This document shows, piece by piece, positions 25,150 to 38,459 of a stretch of 64,000 nucleotides of DNA. A program made the position numbers and the translations under genes. How positions within the stretch are numbered: position 1 is the stretch's first letter; each line of letters starts with the position of its first letter. The notes below the pieces were generated by a model. It ran no database searches and was not told the origin of the DNA. It was given only the letters and a program-made list of their open reading frames with translations. Source of the stretch: Glandiceps talaboti (Eukaryota; Hemichordata; Enteropneusta; Spengelidae); assembly GCF_964340395.1 (NCBI RefSeq), contig NC_135568.1, forward strand, positions 15,030,276-15,094,275, written 5' to 3'.

Positions 25150-26240
25150 ATGTATTATATTATAGACAAATATGACAAGAACAGAATTTGTTCTGTGTAC
25201 AAGGGTCAAGTACAGAACGTCCAACTGTGCAATTCTTTATTTATTGGGCGGTACATGCAAATGACAACTTCGTCATGCCATTTAACTTTTGATAAGTGTA
25301 CATCACATGCGCCATTAACAATGTTTGTGGGCGATATAAAGTAGAGAAATGGACTGTCACCTGTGAATAGTTTGCTCAAATATTCAACCCGACTTCTACA
25401 CTGTCAAGCGTCAAGGTGGGACATGTTGCCTACTTTATCTTATCAAGCCATCGGTGACATGATAACACAGGTAATTCATGGCCAGTAGGGAGGTCAAACG
25501 AGGTTCATGGTGTGGGTGATACTTCCATGATGATGTGGCTAGACGTACACCGTTTTAGAATCAGAAGTGCGCCCTCTTAGGTAAACATATTGTAATTATA
25601 GAGGCTCTTCGAACTATTTTAACGAGGTAATACTGGCTAATTATTAACAGTGAAATGAAGATGTGGCGAAATAGGGAAATCGTGAAATAAAGAAAGATAG
25701 AAACTTAAAGAGCTGAAAAAAATGAGAAATTCAATGATATATCCTACGATCAGTTCCAATATAATTCATATCGCTGATAGCCCGATAGAAGAATGTGTGA
25801 AGATATATTGAGGTAATAATGCTAACCTGGGTATCTTAAGGTGTAGAATGTCTAGTTTTTCATTGCAATTGGTTTATGCGTTGTTGTATCAAACAGAGCA
25901 AGTGAACACTAACCTGCAAGGGGTTGTACATATTTCTATTAACCACTGCTTCCCGTGGGAAAAATTAGGGCGGACATGATTTTTATCATCTCTAATTAAG
26001 TCTTTATGATTGAATTTTAATATAGCAAAAATTAAATGATTTATGTATACCATTCCTTGGTAAACAGAAAATGACTGTCTGCAGGTATTAAGAAACTGGG
26101 TTTTACAAACATAGATCCATTAGATAAATTTGGAAAATCATAGTTCTACTTCCTAGTGTATGATGTAATGTCCAAAACCTCGTCTGTGAGACACGCCGTG
26201 TTGGGGTGCCCTCACCCATCGTAACACCCATGGCACACCT
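25150..26240. other. 5' flank of CYP20 copy 3
   Basis: The flank aligns with the flank of copy 2 (12,762-13,530 and 14,840-15,240) in several blocks, including GACATGTTGCCTACTTTATC and GAAATAGGGAAATCGTGAAA-type sequence. The promoter should be here, but I see no decisive core element. Confidence 0.5.
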
Positions 26241-26395
26241 TGATGCAAGGAGAATTAACCTAGCTAGGTGGATTTTCCATCGGACTTATTATATTCCATG
26301 CCCATGCCGATGTCAAAATGAACTGATTGTCTGGTAACAGTCAACTGCTACCTTTGCTTGAATTATCAGCCCAGTATGTGACGACTCTTAATTAA

Positions 26396-26625
26396 TACCA
26401 GTACAAAGCACAAGTTGGTCAGAAAATGACTAACGAGTAAACATAAATGTCACAAGCTTAGATCTCACTTAGAGCAATAGATTATCATAGTTGTGGCACT
26501 GGTTACATTAAGAAAGGTAACATACTGAGCTGATAATTCAAGTAAATGTAACAGTATACTATTGTATTTGATATGGATGCTATAACGATTGCGACAAGCA
26601 GTGCAAATACTTTAGTTTATTTTTA
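26396..26625. repeat. Rearranged vestige of CYP20 intron 3
   Basis: 26,396-26,505 matches 640-762 (CYP20 intron 3) in inverted orientation. 26,506-26,625 matches about 790-880 and 10,700-10,800 in direct orientation. The two pieces therefore meet head to head. It lies beyond the 5' end of copy 3 and suggests a former further duplication. Confidence 0.55.
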
Positions 26626-26999
26626 CCCGGTGTATATACATTGTGTGTAATTACCATACATTTTCATAACAAAATTCATTTTATTTTAAAATGAATATAT
26701 AACCAATATTTATACCGTCGGTTTATATTTTGTAAAAACGCTAAAAAAAAAGTTAGAAATACTCTCACATCATACAGTGTTTTGTTTGAATTTAAGCTCC
26801 TTCCATCCGTCCGTAGTGCGTCATTTTTCTGAGTCATCATACACTATCCAAATTCATACAAACCTGTTAGACGACCTCAGTGCTAATGTGGTCGGTTTGT
26901 TATCTGCAAGTTACAGATTCAAACCCCTGCTACCGGACCGTTTTTTTTTGTGGATGGCTATTCCTTTGGCAAAATGTGATAAGTAAAACATATTCAAAT

Positions 27000-27215
27000 A
27001 TGAAACAAAAATGTGCATAGCAACCATGGACGAACCCATAGAAACAACCAGGATTATCATGAGATAAAAACATGTGGAAATGAATCGACTTCCGAGGACA
27101 GATAAACATCCTATCAATCAAACCCTCTAACATTACATCATCAATCATTGCCAAACTCTTCAGTTGTGCTGCAGTGCCATTGGCGCTATTTTGTATTCTT
27201 GATATCTGTCTCTTT
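27000..27215 (+). mobile_element. Element R, right-end fragment
   Basis: The fragment carries the CATAGCAACC block and ends in CAGTTGTGCTGCAGTGCC and ATTGGCGCTATTTTG, matching the right terminus of the full copies. The left part is missing. Confidence 0.65.
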
Positions 27216-27693
27216 GTATTCATTTTTCAAACACGGCAGATTTTGAAATCAAGCCGCGGTAGTGATATTAGGTAACGAGTATTTTCCTGCTGAATGAATA
27301 AAAATGTTGGAGAATAACGTAATTATGCCAGCGCCAGTAATATCAAAATAAAACCAAGGAAAGTAATGCGCAAATTTGACTCATATTTCGAACACAGCAG
27401 AACCAGTGACGTATACACGTGTTGTCGTGACATTGACGCGCGTTATCGTGACGTTGAACAACCAGAGTATATATTAGATATTTTTCGCTGAACCTGGCTC
27501 ATGCATGGTATAAGTCGCATTGCCCTTTTCTGAGTTTATTCATATTCGACAGGATGTGACATAATTGAATTATTTTTCTATCAAGTTAGACAAAGTATCC
27601 TGTAATTTCTGTAGCTTTGAATATATGTGACGAATGGCGCGATTCCAATCCTTCCCGCGTCACCAAGTCTACCACCAACACTACCGCCACCTT

Positions 27694-30600
27694 CTAATGT
27701 ATTGCCATCAAAACAATGGGGATGACAAAAGATAGCGATAAACTAGTTTTTACGGAGACAGCACTACTGTCATTTTGGCCCGTGGTGTGGTCAGCGTCGC
27801 ATGAGCTGGTAAATTGTACATCGGTGGTTAAAGTATCCTTGTTGTCAGTCGCTTCGTCCTGTACGTAGTACTCAACAACCTCTCCATACACGGACGTGAT
27901 TTTGATATAGAACGGGAAATCAATCCTCTTCTCATCGGTCGGTTTCTTGAAGGTTTGAGTATTGATGGGTTTATCAAAGTCTACCCAATAGTCCCGCTCG
28001 TCCTTTTCATTCGCAGGCTTGAGAGACAGTGATTTGACTCCGTGGCGAATACTGATTGGTTTGATTCCCCACCAGTACCCACCGTTCGCGGGAAACTTGA
28101 AATTCAACCTGTTATTTACAAACAAAGATTCGAAGTTAGATAAAATAAAGAAACGTCATCCGGTGTAATACACGTTGGTTTTAATTCTTTCTCTATTATA
28201 TATGATGTGGAATAATTATGGTCGTATGATAAGAGACCCTCCACCAACGTTGTGGTGGGGGAGGGGCGTCTATGGTTTAAAATCTCCAATTCAAGTAACC
28301 TGTTATTTTTAGACCACAGGGAACAGGACGAATATTTCTCGCGATTTTACGAATTTCTAATTTATTTTTATTTTCTCTAAGTTTTTATTTCAAATAAAGT
28401 TTTAAATATTGCCATCATAACTATTGTTTCCTCTGACTGTTTTTCTTATTTTATTCTTGTCTTTATTCAGTCAACAAAGAGAATGAATGTCAAGCCATAA
28501 GAAAGACTAGTCCAGCAAAGAGAAACAACAAATGTCATTGTTATTAAAACATAAAAAATCACGTCGTATACATCATATCATAATCATATAACATGTCATG
28601 TCATATCATATCATATCATATCATATCATATCATATCATATCATAACCATATATCATATCATATCATATCATATCATATCATATCATATCATATCATATA
28701 TCATATCATATCATATCTCATATCGTGTCGTGTTGTGTCACGTCAAGTCATGTCACGTCATGTCACGTCATGTCATATCATATCATACCATACCATACCA
28801 TACCATACCATATTATCATATTATATTATATCGTATCATATCACATCATATCATATATCATATCACATATCATATCATATCATATCATATCATCATATCA
28901 TATATCATATCTTATATCATATATCATATCATATCATATCATATCATATCATATCATCAGTAACATTCGGTGGACCCTGTAGTCTGGGTAAAGAATGGTG
29001 CGACTATATCTTTTACAGTGTGCTTACCTCAGATTTCCAGTTATCGGGCATTCGACAGTTCGCCACTTGATTAACACACGTCCCACTACCAATGGATACA
29101 GCGCTTCAAACGCCTCGGGACTCAGATCGATATTGTGATCGTGGTGATCAGCACAGCCTGGACATCGATCCACGACTGTTACAACCACTGTATCTCCACT
29201 ATCGTTGCTAATTTCAACACACATACCACACATCTGAAAGACAGTTGATATTTCATAACATTGTTTATTAGTTATTGGTTATTAGTTAGTAGTTAGTTAT
29301 TAGTAGTCATTTCTTATTGCTTAGTAGTTATTGGTTATCAGTTATCAGTTATTAATTATTAGTTATTAGTTAGTAGTTATTTGTTTTTGGTTAATGGTTA
29401 TTGGGTATTATTTGTTATTAGTTATTAGTTATTAGTTATTAGTTATAGGTGCCGCTCAAGAGAAGTAAATTACAAATGTACCTTACAATTTTTATTATTA
29501 TAAGAAATACGTTCAAATGTGTTTGTTAAATTAGTTTTTTTTTAAACACTTCAGAAAATAGAAGTCCATTTATTGGATTGAGCTTCAACTTGAAAACTAT
29601 TTCTTCAGATTATTGAACTTTGCTTTAGCATTCAACGAATCTTCTGGGGAAAAAAACTTCGTACAAGTTTTGCATAGCATTTGTCCAAAGTCTGAAGTCT
29701 AAAGTCTGAAGTCTAAAGTCCAAAGTCTGAAGTCTCTACCCGGTTTGCGTACATTTGACACCGCATGCTACATGGTAGTTTGAGAAAGGCTTGGCATTCA
29801 TTGCTAGACACATTTAGCACTAACCCACAGGGAGACTAGGCTAGTTGCACGGAGGGCGCCAACGTCAGGGACAGTCATTCGTCTTTCGTTTATTACCGAT
29901 GTCTGTGAATCTGCAGCCATACACAATGGCATACATAAATACAGTTATAATAGTGGACGTACGACTTATCTCTAGCAACACGTATGAAATTATTTGAAAG
30001 GAGCAGACGATAAGTACAAAGTTTCATTTTAGGAGCGAACAATGAATATTCATAGCTTTTCACTGTAAGTAATAAGTACTTAGGAGTCATGAGTATTCAT
30101 TGTTCACCTATTGCATATACATTTCTGATGACTACAATGATTTAAGGGATTTTAACGCGATTTCGACGATGACAACTTAACCAAAACGAAAGAGTGAAGA
30201 AAGTTCATACAGCATAGTCCCATTAAGTCAATGTGGCCCACAGCTAAAATCACCAAATGAGTGACTATTACCACTGGGAGGAGGTATTAGTGTATATACC
30301 TGGTATTTAGCCATAACATTAAGCCCTGTGAAGATCATCAACTGATTATTCTTGAACGATAGAACATATTTTGCCATTTTGTCCATGCTCTATCTAATAA
30401 ATATATTAACGGCATCCGAGCAGAAGATTACGCATGTTTGCATTTTGTTGCCATAGAAACGTACATTTCAAGATTTGAAGACTTAATAGCAACTTATTTT
30501 TAGTGTAAAAAATGAAAATTTGGGAAATTGTGGATTCTGCTATCACGGGTACAGTTCCGACAACGTTGCATTTCGGAACACCTTGTTTGTTTTTTAAAAT

Positions 30601-32333
30601 ACGTTATTTGATATGAGCCTCTTGGCGCGTACATTTCTGGCGACAGTTGAAAGTATCAAACTAGTCTAGTCAGACAATATGCAATGAATAGTTAAAATGG
30701 TTTTCTACAAGTGCAAGTATTGTTAAAACGTTAATAGAAATGTATGGTGACCACACCATTTAACAAATTTAACAAAAAATCTACAGATCGGTAGTTTTAC
30801 TAAGTGGGGTCTTTGAAAGCGGGTAGTCAAAGCCACAGACTGCCTTTTGTCGAAAAGAGAATTCATAGTTTCAAACACTCTACGGAGACGAAAATGTGTC
30901 AATAAAAAAAAACATAAAAGACATACATGTATTACTTCTGTGCCAAGGGAACAAAATGGCCCGTTTGTCTGTTCAATGTAACCCTTAGGCTGTTCGGTGT
31001 AACCCTTAGGGTATACTATGTTTACGTACTCTCTTAATGAAGCGAACATTTCTCCGTGATTGCTATATTTCTGTATGTGTATATGTTTGGATACTGGAGA
31101 CTGTCTCACAATTGAGCAGGGTGGTGTGCACTAATATATTCATTCCCAAGTAATTAAAAAGAGGCACATGCCGAATTTAGACATTTTGAGGTGTACTTTT
31201 GGCTGCCTTATTTAAAAGGTACACACACTGAGTTTTCATACAGCCATAACGGAAGTTCTTTGGATCATGTTGGACTAACCTTTTTCTATATATCTTATTC
31301 AGACACTTGTCTTTCACTCATAAAATTCAATCCAAATCCGAACTGGCCTTTAAACCTAGCTGCACATTTGTCAGGCAGAAGGAGACTAAATAAACTATCA
31401 AGTTTTAAAATCATTGTCCTGAAATCTTTTGTTAAATTTTTTGAGAAGAAAAAAAGGAGCAATGAGAGGTTTACATTTGGTGATTCAAGACTCAGTTGTA
31501 CAACCATAGACCCTACACGACAGTAGTCTATGGTACAACTCATGTACATGATGCAGGCAATGTCAACTACATTAAGTTTACACAATGAAAGATAAATATT
31601 TGACCATGAATTCAGAACCACTTGTACGCCCAGTATAGTAAGGTAACAATTAAAGTAACACGCCATATAACAACATGCTTTTTTGTTGATGTTCATACTA
31701 ATATTACAAAATATCGTGTGACCGACAAGTGCAGTCTGAGAGTGTAAGGGAAATACTACAGAACCGTTAATACCTGATTTGTTTTGTTGTTGATGGCTGT
31801 TATTTCATATGGCAACCTTATCGACGCGTACGTACTAGTAAGTGTTATTGAATTGAATTTAATTCAATTTAATTAATATCGTATCGAACGACCACCGTAC
31901 TTTGAAAAATGTGATAATGTTGAATAAATGAATGAATGTGAAAGTTGAGTTTGTCTATAGGCGAGCCAGTTCTGATTGCTATGTTTCTACAGTAACACCT
32001 CTAAATGATGGTTCGATCGGTTTATTAACATTATTTTTTTAAAGTACAAAAAAAAGTAAGAGTATGTTCACATATTTGATATACTTTCATTTCATAATCG
32101 TACTTTAACAGTCTGACGGTGTGATTTTTTTCTAATCCTGCCGTACAGAGAGTCATTTGTTTACGTCAGATTGGTGAAATGTAATGTCTGTCGGGTCATG
32201 AGAAACATTATAATTAAGTACGACACTTTTAGACGCTTTTCGTTAATGGGTGATTGGTTTTTGCACTTCAAATTATTTATTTATTTAGCTATCTTTTCGT
32301 GTCAGTATTGTTCACTATTTGTTTGTTTGTCTT

Positions 32334-32397
<64 letters not shown>

Positions 32398-35300
32398 AAT
32401 ATCATGTCAAATCCTGAAGGTTAATCAGTTTTCAAGTTCAATATGACAAATATTTTAGCTAAATATTTCAAAAAACAGCAGCGTAAGCGGTATAGTTCTA
32501 GCAGAAAGTTCATGATAGATTGATTACGCCTATGTATTGGCAATTGCAAGCTATTTGGCAACAAGGTACTGTAGCAGTCGTGGCATGGTGTGATGGTATG
32601 TTCTGGTAAGGAATGTGGTAAAAGGCCTCGTGGAAGGTAGAAACTGTGACACTGCATGCATCATACCATAGACAGTCCCACCATTGTCTATGATCACAGT
32701 CTTTAGTACAAATCTCGTGGATGGACTAGATCGTCTTGGGGAGGCCGGGGTGTATAGTTTGTAACTGTTTTTACAGCTACAGTTGCCTTTCTTCTACATG
32801 GCCATGGGTTTATAACCTGTGTAAGTCATGTATTATGAATTATGTGGACTGTGATGATAGCTGTCCATATAGATTACGTCTCGACTGGGTGGTGGTACCG
32901 TGAGGTTCGAATTGAACACACAAAATATCACGAATCCCAAAGGACACTGTAACTGTCCGACTTATTTCAATGATTTAATCCGATGATACTAATCTCACTG
33001 TCATTGGGGCGATATATTGCTTAGCTGGTTCCACGCTCACCTACAGTGCAGTGCGGGTTACGGTCCATTGCTTGTCTTTGACACAACCAGGTCATAAACC
33101 GATAAGAAACTGCACAATACTAACACATCAAGATAGCAAGATTACATGAATTCAGATTCTTGCTACATGTTGTCTACATTTTGCTTAAAGAAATTGGTGC
33201 CCGCATGTCTGCGTCTACTTGCAGCGTGTTTTAAGAGGTTAATTCATTCAGACTAAATGTAATGTAGCAAGAAATTGGATCTTGCAATCTTAAAGTGTAG
33301 CATGTGCAGTTTCTTATTAGTTCACTCAATGTTGTAATAAAACAGAGTGAGTGAACAGTTACCTGCGACGCGCTGTACGCCCAGTCCTTACATCACCTTG
33401 ACCAAATCGATTGGGCTTTTCTTCAAACACACTTGATGAAACTCATATTGAGTGACATGCCTACATTCATTTATCACGCGTTCTCAGTCCACAGACATGT
33501 AAGACTTGCCTGTGCTCTCACGGAACTCTCCTGAATAAAAATTACAAAGTCCACTATTTCTGTACGAACGTTTGTAACATTCAGCTCTAATGAATAGTAG
33601 TAAGTCGGTCAGTTTCCCTTTGACCACATTTTGGTTGACCCTATTGTCGTCAGCTCGGAGTACATATATAGTGGTGATCAAAGGCTTATATATAGTCTAT
33701 AGATGCATTATCACCGCCAGCTATGTTACATAGACTCATTTCACCATAAAGGGCTGTATGCAAACATTAAATACCAACAATGCAAGCTAGCTACCAACAA
33801 GTCACTTTTCAAAAATGCGCAACTCTAGTACCAACATATCTAGCTCTCCCGCAGAAGTCGCCCTACTTAATTAATTACTCTCCCTGTTTTAAAACCCATC
33901 TCGGTGGAAACAGTAGAAATGACAATTTTGAATTGTCAAATATCAATATTTGGCACGAGTTAAGCTGAGCTGATTAGGACGAATTGAATGTGTCATTCCT
34001 GTCTAATCTTATAAGTGTGTACTATAGTGGAGTTAGGGAAGAATAGCCATGTGGTCGTAAGCAGCCCAGAAAACTTGTATCCAGAGAAAACATACACTGC
34101 ACATGGAACAAAGAGGGAATGAATAATCACATCCAGACGCCTAAAATTTCAAACAATCAACTTTTACCACGGAATTTCCTAAATAATATGAACTTATAAC
34201 GCTGTGCTACTAGCTGCAACTGGGACGGGTTTTTTTGAAAATCTTTTGTTTAGGTACAATAACTTACTCCTAATAATCGTACACACAGTGTGAACAATAT
34301 TGTATCACCTGTGGGTAATCGTATTGTTGTAGCTGTATACAATCAATCAAATCAAATTAAATTTTGGGTCCGCACCGAAAATCAGCGCCCTCAATGGCAA
34401 TCATGATTTGAATCTGTTTCTGTACTACTTATGGCTAATATCGACCACTGATTAACATGTACAATGTCTAATTATTGGTATATAACAATTGTAAAATGAT
34501 ACATCAGTTACACCTAGTACAGTTTTGACGATAGTGACAGCTCTAAAATCGAGCATTCGCTCAAGATTTAAACTTGCGACTACATCCCCATAGATAAAAT
34601 TCACCACTAATTAACAGATACAATGTCTTTTTTTTAAGCACTTGGCTAATTTTTAGTTAATATATTTTTGGCTATATGATGAAAAAATGTCCCAGTTGCA
34701 GCTAGAGTAAGTTTGATAACAATAACGAACGTGTATTTATAATGCGCCTGCTCTCCTGGGAGCTCCCGGCGCTCACTTAACAAGTGTTCCCCCAGCATGG
34801 ATCTATAACGTTACGTCGCAATAGCGCTTTGACTTCTGAAACTCCCTAGGGAGAATGCAATCCAATATATCCTCTATAAGAGTATAGGATCAAAGCAGTC
34901 ACACAGCAACCGCTATCCTACCTATTATACAGTTGGGTTGGCTGAGGCACAATCGTTGTTCAAATCTCGCCCAAGGATATTAACTGTGTGGGTTTGTTTT
35001 CAATTTTACTCTATGCTCTGTGGAGAATGACCCGAGCTTGTTTGAACTGAGATATATTCACATGTCTGTCACTCAGACTATTTTGTCCCGCAGGGTACAC
35101 GACATATAGGGGAAGTATATTGCATTACAGTTGTAAGTTCATTTAGTAAATGAGATACTCTTTCTCTTGCTAGGTGGCTGTAACCTTGAGTTAGTGACTT
35201 TAGTGACCTTTACAGAAATTGACGAAATATTTCCCCCACAGTTACTTTAGCTTATATCTCGCATACCAAGTGTTTATATTCTTCATCGTTCATTCGTCAT

Positions 35301-35802
35301 ACGCCACTGCAATTTCAAGACTTTTGTATATGATCCATCAGGGACAAACTTATTTCATGAAAAAATCAGAGACAAAAACAGTAAAATGTATACTTATACC
35401 GAATCATAACTTGACACTGTTACATTTGTATATGAAAAAAATTCGTTCTTTTTTCCGCATTGTCAGCACGGACGCAATTTAATTGATAATCTTGTCGAGT
35501 ATTTTAGTTCAACTACTGTGACAGCAGTTTAAGGATAGTCGTGATAAGGTTTATCATTGCGATTTCATGCTTACCTCTCGATCATCAAGATCTGGTGAAT
35601 TCATCGCTCCGACCATCTGATCTCCCTCGGTGTTGATCATACAGGCACCGCTACCTTTCGCTGCATCGTCGGCGTAGTCGTAGTATGTGATTTCCCCCTC
35701 GAACGAACCATCTAGGGTTACATTGCACGTTAACTCTGCAGAAAAAGACAAGTCTGCATTGTACCAACATAACCAAGTGATGACAAGATATCGCCCAAAC
35801 AT
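27694..35802 (-). CDS. Expansin-like protein with signal peptide and probable GPI anchor (3 exons, 282 aa)
   Basis: Exons: 35,575-35,802; 29,028-29,233; 27,694-28,108 (phases 0 and 2, GT-AG). Residues 1-22 form a signal peptide. Residues about 25-145 form a double-psi beta-barrel with ITYYDYAD, GSGACM, CGMCVEI, VTVVDRCPGC, IDLSPEAF and IKWRTVECPITGN. The order and wording match bacterial expansin EXLX1, including the two acidic residues (Asp98, Asp112). Residues about 146-232 match its CBM63 domain: GGYWWG supplies the Trp157-Trp158 pair and RDYWV a Tyr185; then FPFYIKITSVYGEVVEYY. The tail is polar and then hydrophobic (SLSLSFVIPIVLMAIH at the very end), as for GPI attachment. Expansins loosen cellulose-rich walls without hydrolysis; the animal role is unknown. 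Possible roles are tunic or cuticle polysaccharide binding, or digestion of algal walls. Intron 1 is 6.3 kb. Confidence 0.9.
28575..28962. repeat. (CATAT)n pentanucleotide repeat in intron 2 of the expansin-like gene
   Basis: Nearly 400 bp of CATAT with CATGT, CGTGT and CATAC variant blocks in the middle. It ends about 65 bp downstream of the exon 2 donor on the minus strand. Confidence 0.96.
29265..29450. repeat. Degenerate TTAGTTA-type repeat
   Basis: The units TTAGTTA, TTGGTTA and TTAGTAG recur irregularly in intron 1 of the expansin-like gene, close to its exon 2 acceptor. Confidence 0.85.
29460..33100 (-). other. Intron 1 of the expansin-like gene, no gene seen
   Basis: There is a short AAAGTCTGAAGTCT tandem at about 29,687-29,740, a doubled GTAACCCTTAGG motif at about 30,980-31,010 and a (CTGT)n run at 32,333-32,396. 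Frames of 110-133 codons at 30,723-31,696 lack protein likeness and overlap on both strands, so I do not call them genes. Confidence 0.6.
33101..33318. mobile_element. MITE-like element B, copy 1
   Basis: It is bounded by the inverted sequences ATAAGAAACTGCACA and TGTGCAGTTTCTTAT, with AGATAGCAAG / CTTGCAATCT just inside. The interior GACTAAATGTAATGTAGCAA is shared with 38,203-38,455. The likeness continues some 60 bp to the right of the inverted repeat. Confidence 0.7.
34205..34709. mobile_element. MITE-like element C, copy 1
   Basis: The inverted ends are GCTACTAGCTGCAACTGGGA and TCCCAGTTGCAGCTAGAGTA. Other copies are at 45,725-46,055, 48,819-49,172 and 63,173-63,469. No coding capacity. 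Confidence 0.7.
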
Positions 35803-36535
35803 TTTGGAAGCTGTTTTTTGAGTTCCGACGTAAACTTTTCGTTAATAATCCGATTCGATCGATTATCCTCTTCCAAATCTTCGCTTGCGGCGCTGTCAAT
35901 GCATATAGACGGTCAGATGAAAGGGGCTAGGTTTAAATAGCAGTTGACAGGATTCCCCATAGCAACTGTCACCATCGGATTCTTTCATTGGAAACACACT
36001 GATATTGTTGATGTGGAAGGTTACAGAGGTCAAACTGACCATGTACTGTAACTTGTACAAATAACGATATACACGACGTTTGAAGACCAGGCGTGTCGTC
36101 ACTCGGTGGTTCATTCTCTTTATTGTCATAAGTGACACATCTATGTCAAGTAAATATATTGAAATTGTCAAAAGTGTCCTCAATTTCTGATATTATAAAG
36201 TGGTATTTTTGGAAGTGTCGCTACTTTTTTTGCTTGTTTAATTTTGCTGGTTTTTTTTTAATTTGTGGCTTTGCCTTAGAAGTGTATCCTATGTTGTGCT
36301 GTTGTATTCGTTTGAGACAGACAAGGTATATAGGGTTTGATGTGTCTTGTATAATGTTATGTTCACTTATTTTCAGGGGGCTTTCACTTTAGAGTTACAT
36401 AATATAACAAACTATACAATTACGTCTTGCGGTCATATATCATACATAGACCAAAGTATGCATATACTCTAGATCGCCTAAAAATATGGGAAAGAAATCA
36501 GTCCAAGTAAAAAGACAATATAAAGTGTATATTCT
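35803..36535. other. 5' flank of the expansin-like gene, no other gene seen
   Basis: The promoter of the minus-strand gene should be here. I see no decisive core element. Small frames on both strands are not supported. Confidence 0.4.
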
Positions 36536-36548
36536 AGTTTTCATTGTT

Positions 36549-36555
36549 CATTTAT

Positions 36556-36635
<80 letters not shown>

Positions 36636-36674
36636 ATATCGATATGTCTGTCTGTCGATCTATCTATCCGTCTA

Positions 36675-36756
<82 letters not shown>

Positions 36757-36777
36757 CCATTGCCTGTTTGCTTAGTT

Positions 36778-36810
<33 letters not shown>

Positions 36811-36820
36811 TCTCTCTCTT
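36549..36820. repeat. (CTAT)n and (CT)n microsatellites
   Basis: Two CTAT blocks (about 36,553-36,632 and 36,676-36,757) are separated by a variant stretch. They are followed by a CT run with a GC core at about 36,778-36,820. Confidence 0.96.
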
Positions 36821-37017
36821 TCCTTTTGTGATTTACTTTACATAAAATACATTTCTGCTCATCGCACAATTTCTTTTTTCGCTTCTATCCCTATTCCGTG
36901 TTGACGAATTACTACTTAATTAATACATTTTCAATTACGGCATGATGGGTTGTATGTCTCACACAAGGTGTTTTGTTACAAATTACAAAAAAAATATAGA
37001 CACTGATAGCGAGCAAG

Positions 37018-37134
37018 CACTTAAAATGATACATTTTATCTCACAGTAAACACAAATCAACATCACTGTCAGAGAGATTCAAACACAAAACTTTATTTGT
37101 GTTCACAGTGAGATAAAATGTAACATTCCAAGTG
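37018..37134. repeat. Long hairpin: 40-bp inverted repeat with 37-base loop
   Basis: The arms are 37,018-37,057 and 37,095-37,134, about 90 percent complementary, with the core ACATTTTATCTCAC pairing with GTGAGATAAAATGT. The ends are CACTT and AAGTG. It could be a tiny MITE or a hairpin RNA precursor. Confidence 0.8.
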
Positions 37135-37574
37135 CGTATTAAATTTGTTAGTGTTTCTTTTTCCCTTTCATTTTTTTGTCTGTGTACGTGTGTAATGTTT
37201 GAGTAGAGTTACTAAAACTTACAAAGATGAAATAGTTTCTAAAAGTTTGAGAAGAAAGTTCTGTGTAAGCTCAACGAATAGCATGTTGATTAAGTATATT
37301 GATATAGTAGAAACGAGTCCTGATGCATTGTATCAAACCATAATGGTTAAATAATTACTGGACTACACATTGTGCTTTTAATCACAGTCAGTTCATGGTG
37401 ACTTGCGTAGTATTCGCAATCTTAGACGGCAAACAGAATATTGTATAGATCTGTTTTGACCCAGCCTGCTATTAGAGTCTGAGATTTGGCGTGTATTTGC
37501 GTCAGCAACGGATATTGTACAAAAGAATGAAGTATAGTCCTCACTCCTATTATACCTCCACAGGCTAAAGTTTC

Positions 37575-37705
<131 letters not shown>

Positions 37706-38202
37706 GCTCCCGTTCTCTCTTGCTTTCTCGCTCACATTCTCTCTCTCGCTCCCTGTCTCGCTTTCATCCCTAATTTGTATACGTTCGCTGTCCGTCCCAA
37801 CATGGAGCTTTCAGAAATAAAAGTGACAATCTTTGCCAATACAGGTCACTTGTTCAAACTGTTTCAGCAAAGTAAAGCAACATCTCAAAGGAATTTACTG
37901 TGGTTCTCTCAAGTGTCAATATGATTATTCCGGGATGGTGAGAGTGATTGGGGAACAGTGAGCCTTAACAAAGGTGGACAAAGAGTATTTTAACCCGGAC
38001 AGCGTGAAACGTTAACATGGAGTACAACACAGTGAAACTGTACTTCAAGTCAAGGACAATTATATCGGAACAATACAACAACTGCCGACAAAGGAATGAC
38101 TGCAACAATAATGGAATGGTACGTTTAAGGATAAGAGAAAATGAAGTACAGGGTGCTGCAGGTTACTGTTTACTCGTTCTGTTTGACACAACCATGCAGA
38201 AA

Positions 38203-38455
38203 CCTATAAGAAACTGCACATGCTACACTTTAAGATATCAGTATGTCTTGTTACTTTTTGTCTAAATAGAACGAGCTAACATACCAGCATGCAAAAATCA
38301 TATTCAATTATACATACATGTATATCAAAATACTGACGTCTGTCTGTCCATCCACATGTCTGCTCCTAATTGCAGTATATTTATTCCATTCAGACTAAAT
38401 GTAGCAAGAATTTCAATCTTGTTATCTTAAAGTGTAGAATGTACAGTTTCTTATC
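38203..38455. mobile_element. MITE-like element B, copy 2
   Basis: The ends ATAAGAAACTGCACATGC and ATGTACAGTTTCTTAT are inverted, with CTACACTTTAAGATA / TATCTTAAAGTGTAG just inside. It shares the interior with 33,101-33,318. Confidence 0.75.
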
Positions 38456-38459
38456 AATT

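Noticed and set aside
28598-29070. Frames rich in ISYHIISYHI
   Set aside because: They translate the CATAT pentanucleotide repeat.
30723-31696. Frames of 111-133 codons on both strands
   Set aside because: They overlap one another, lie inside a 6-kb intron and resemble no family.
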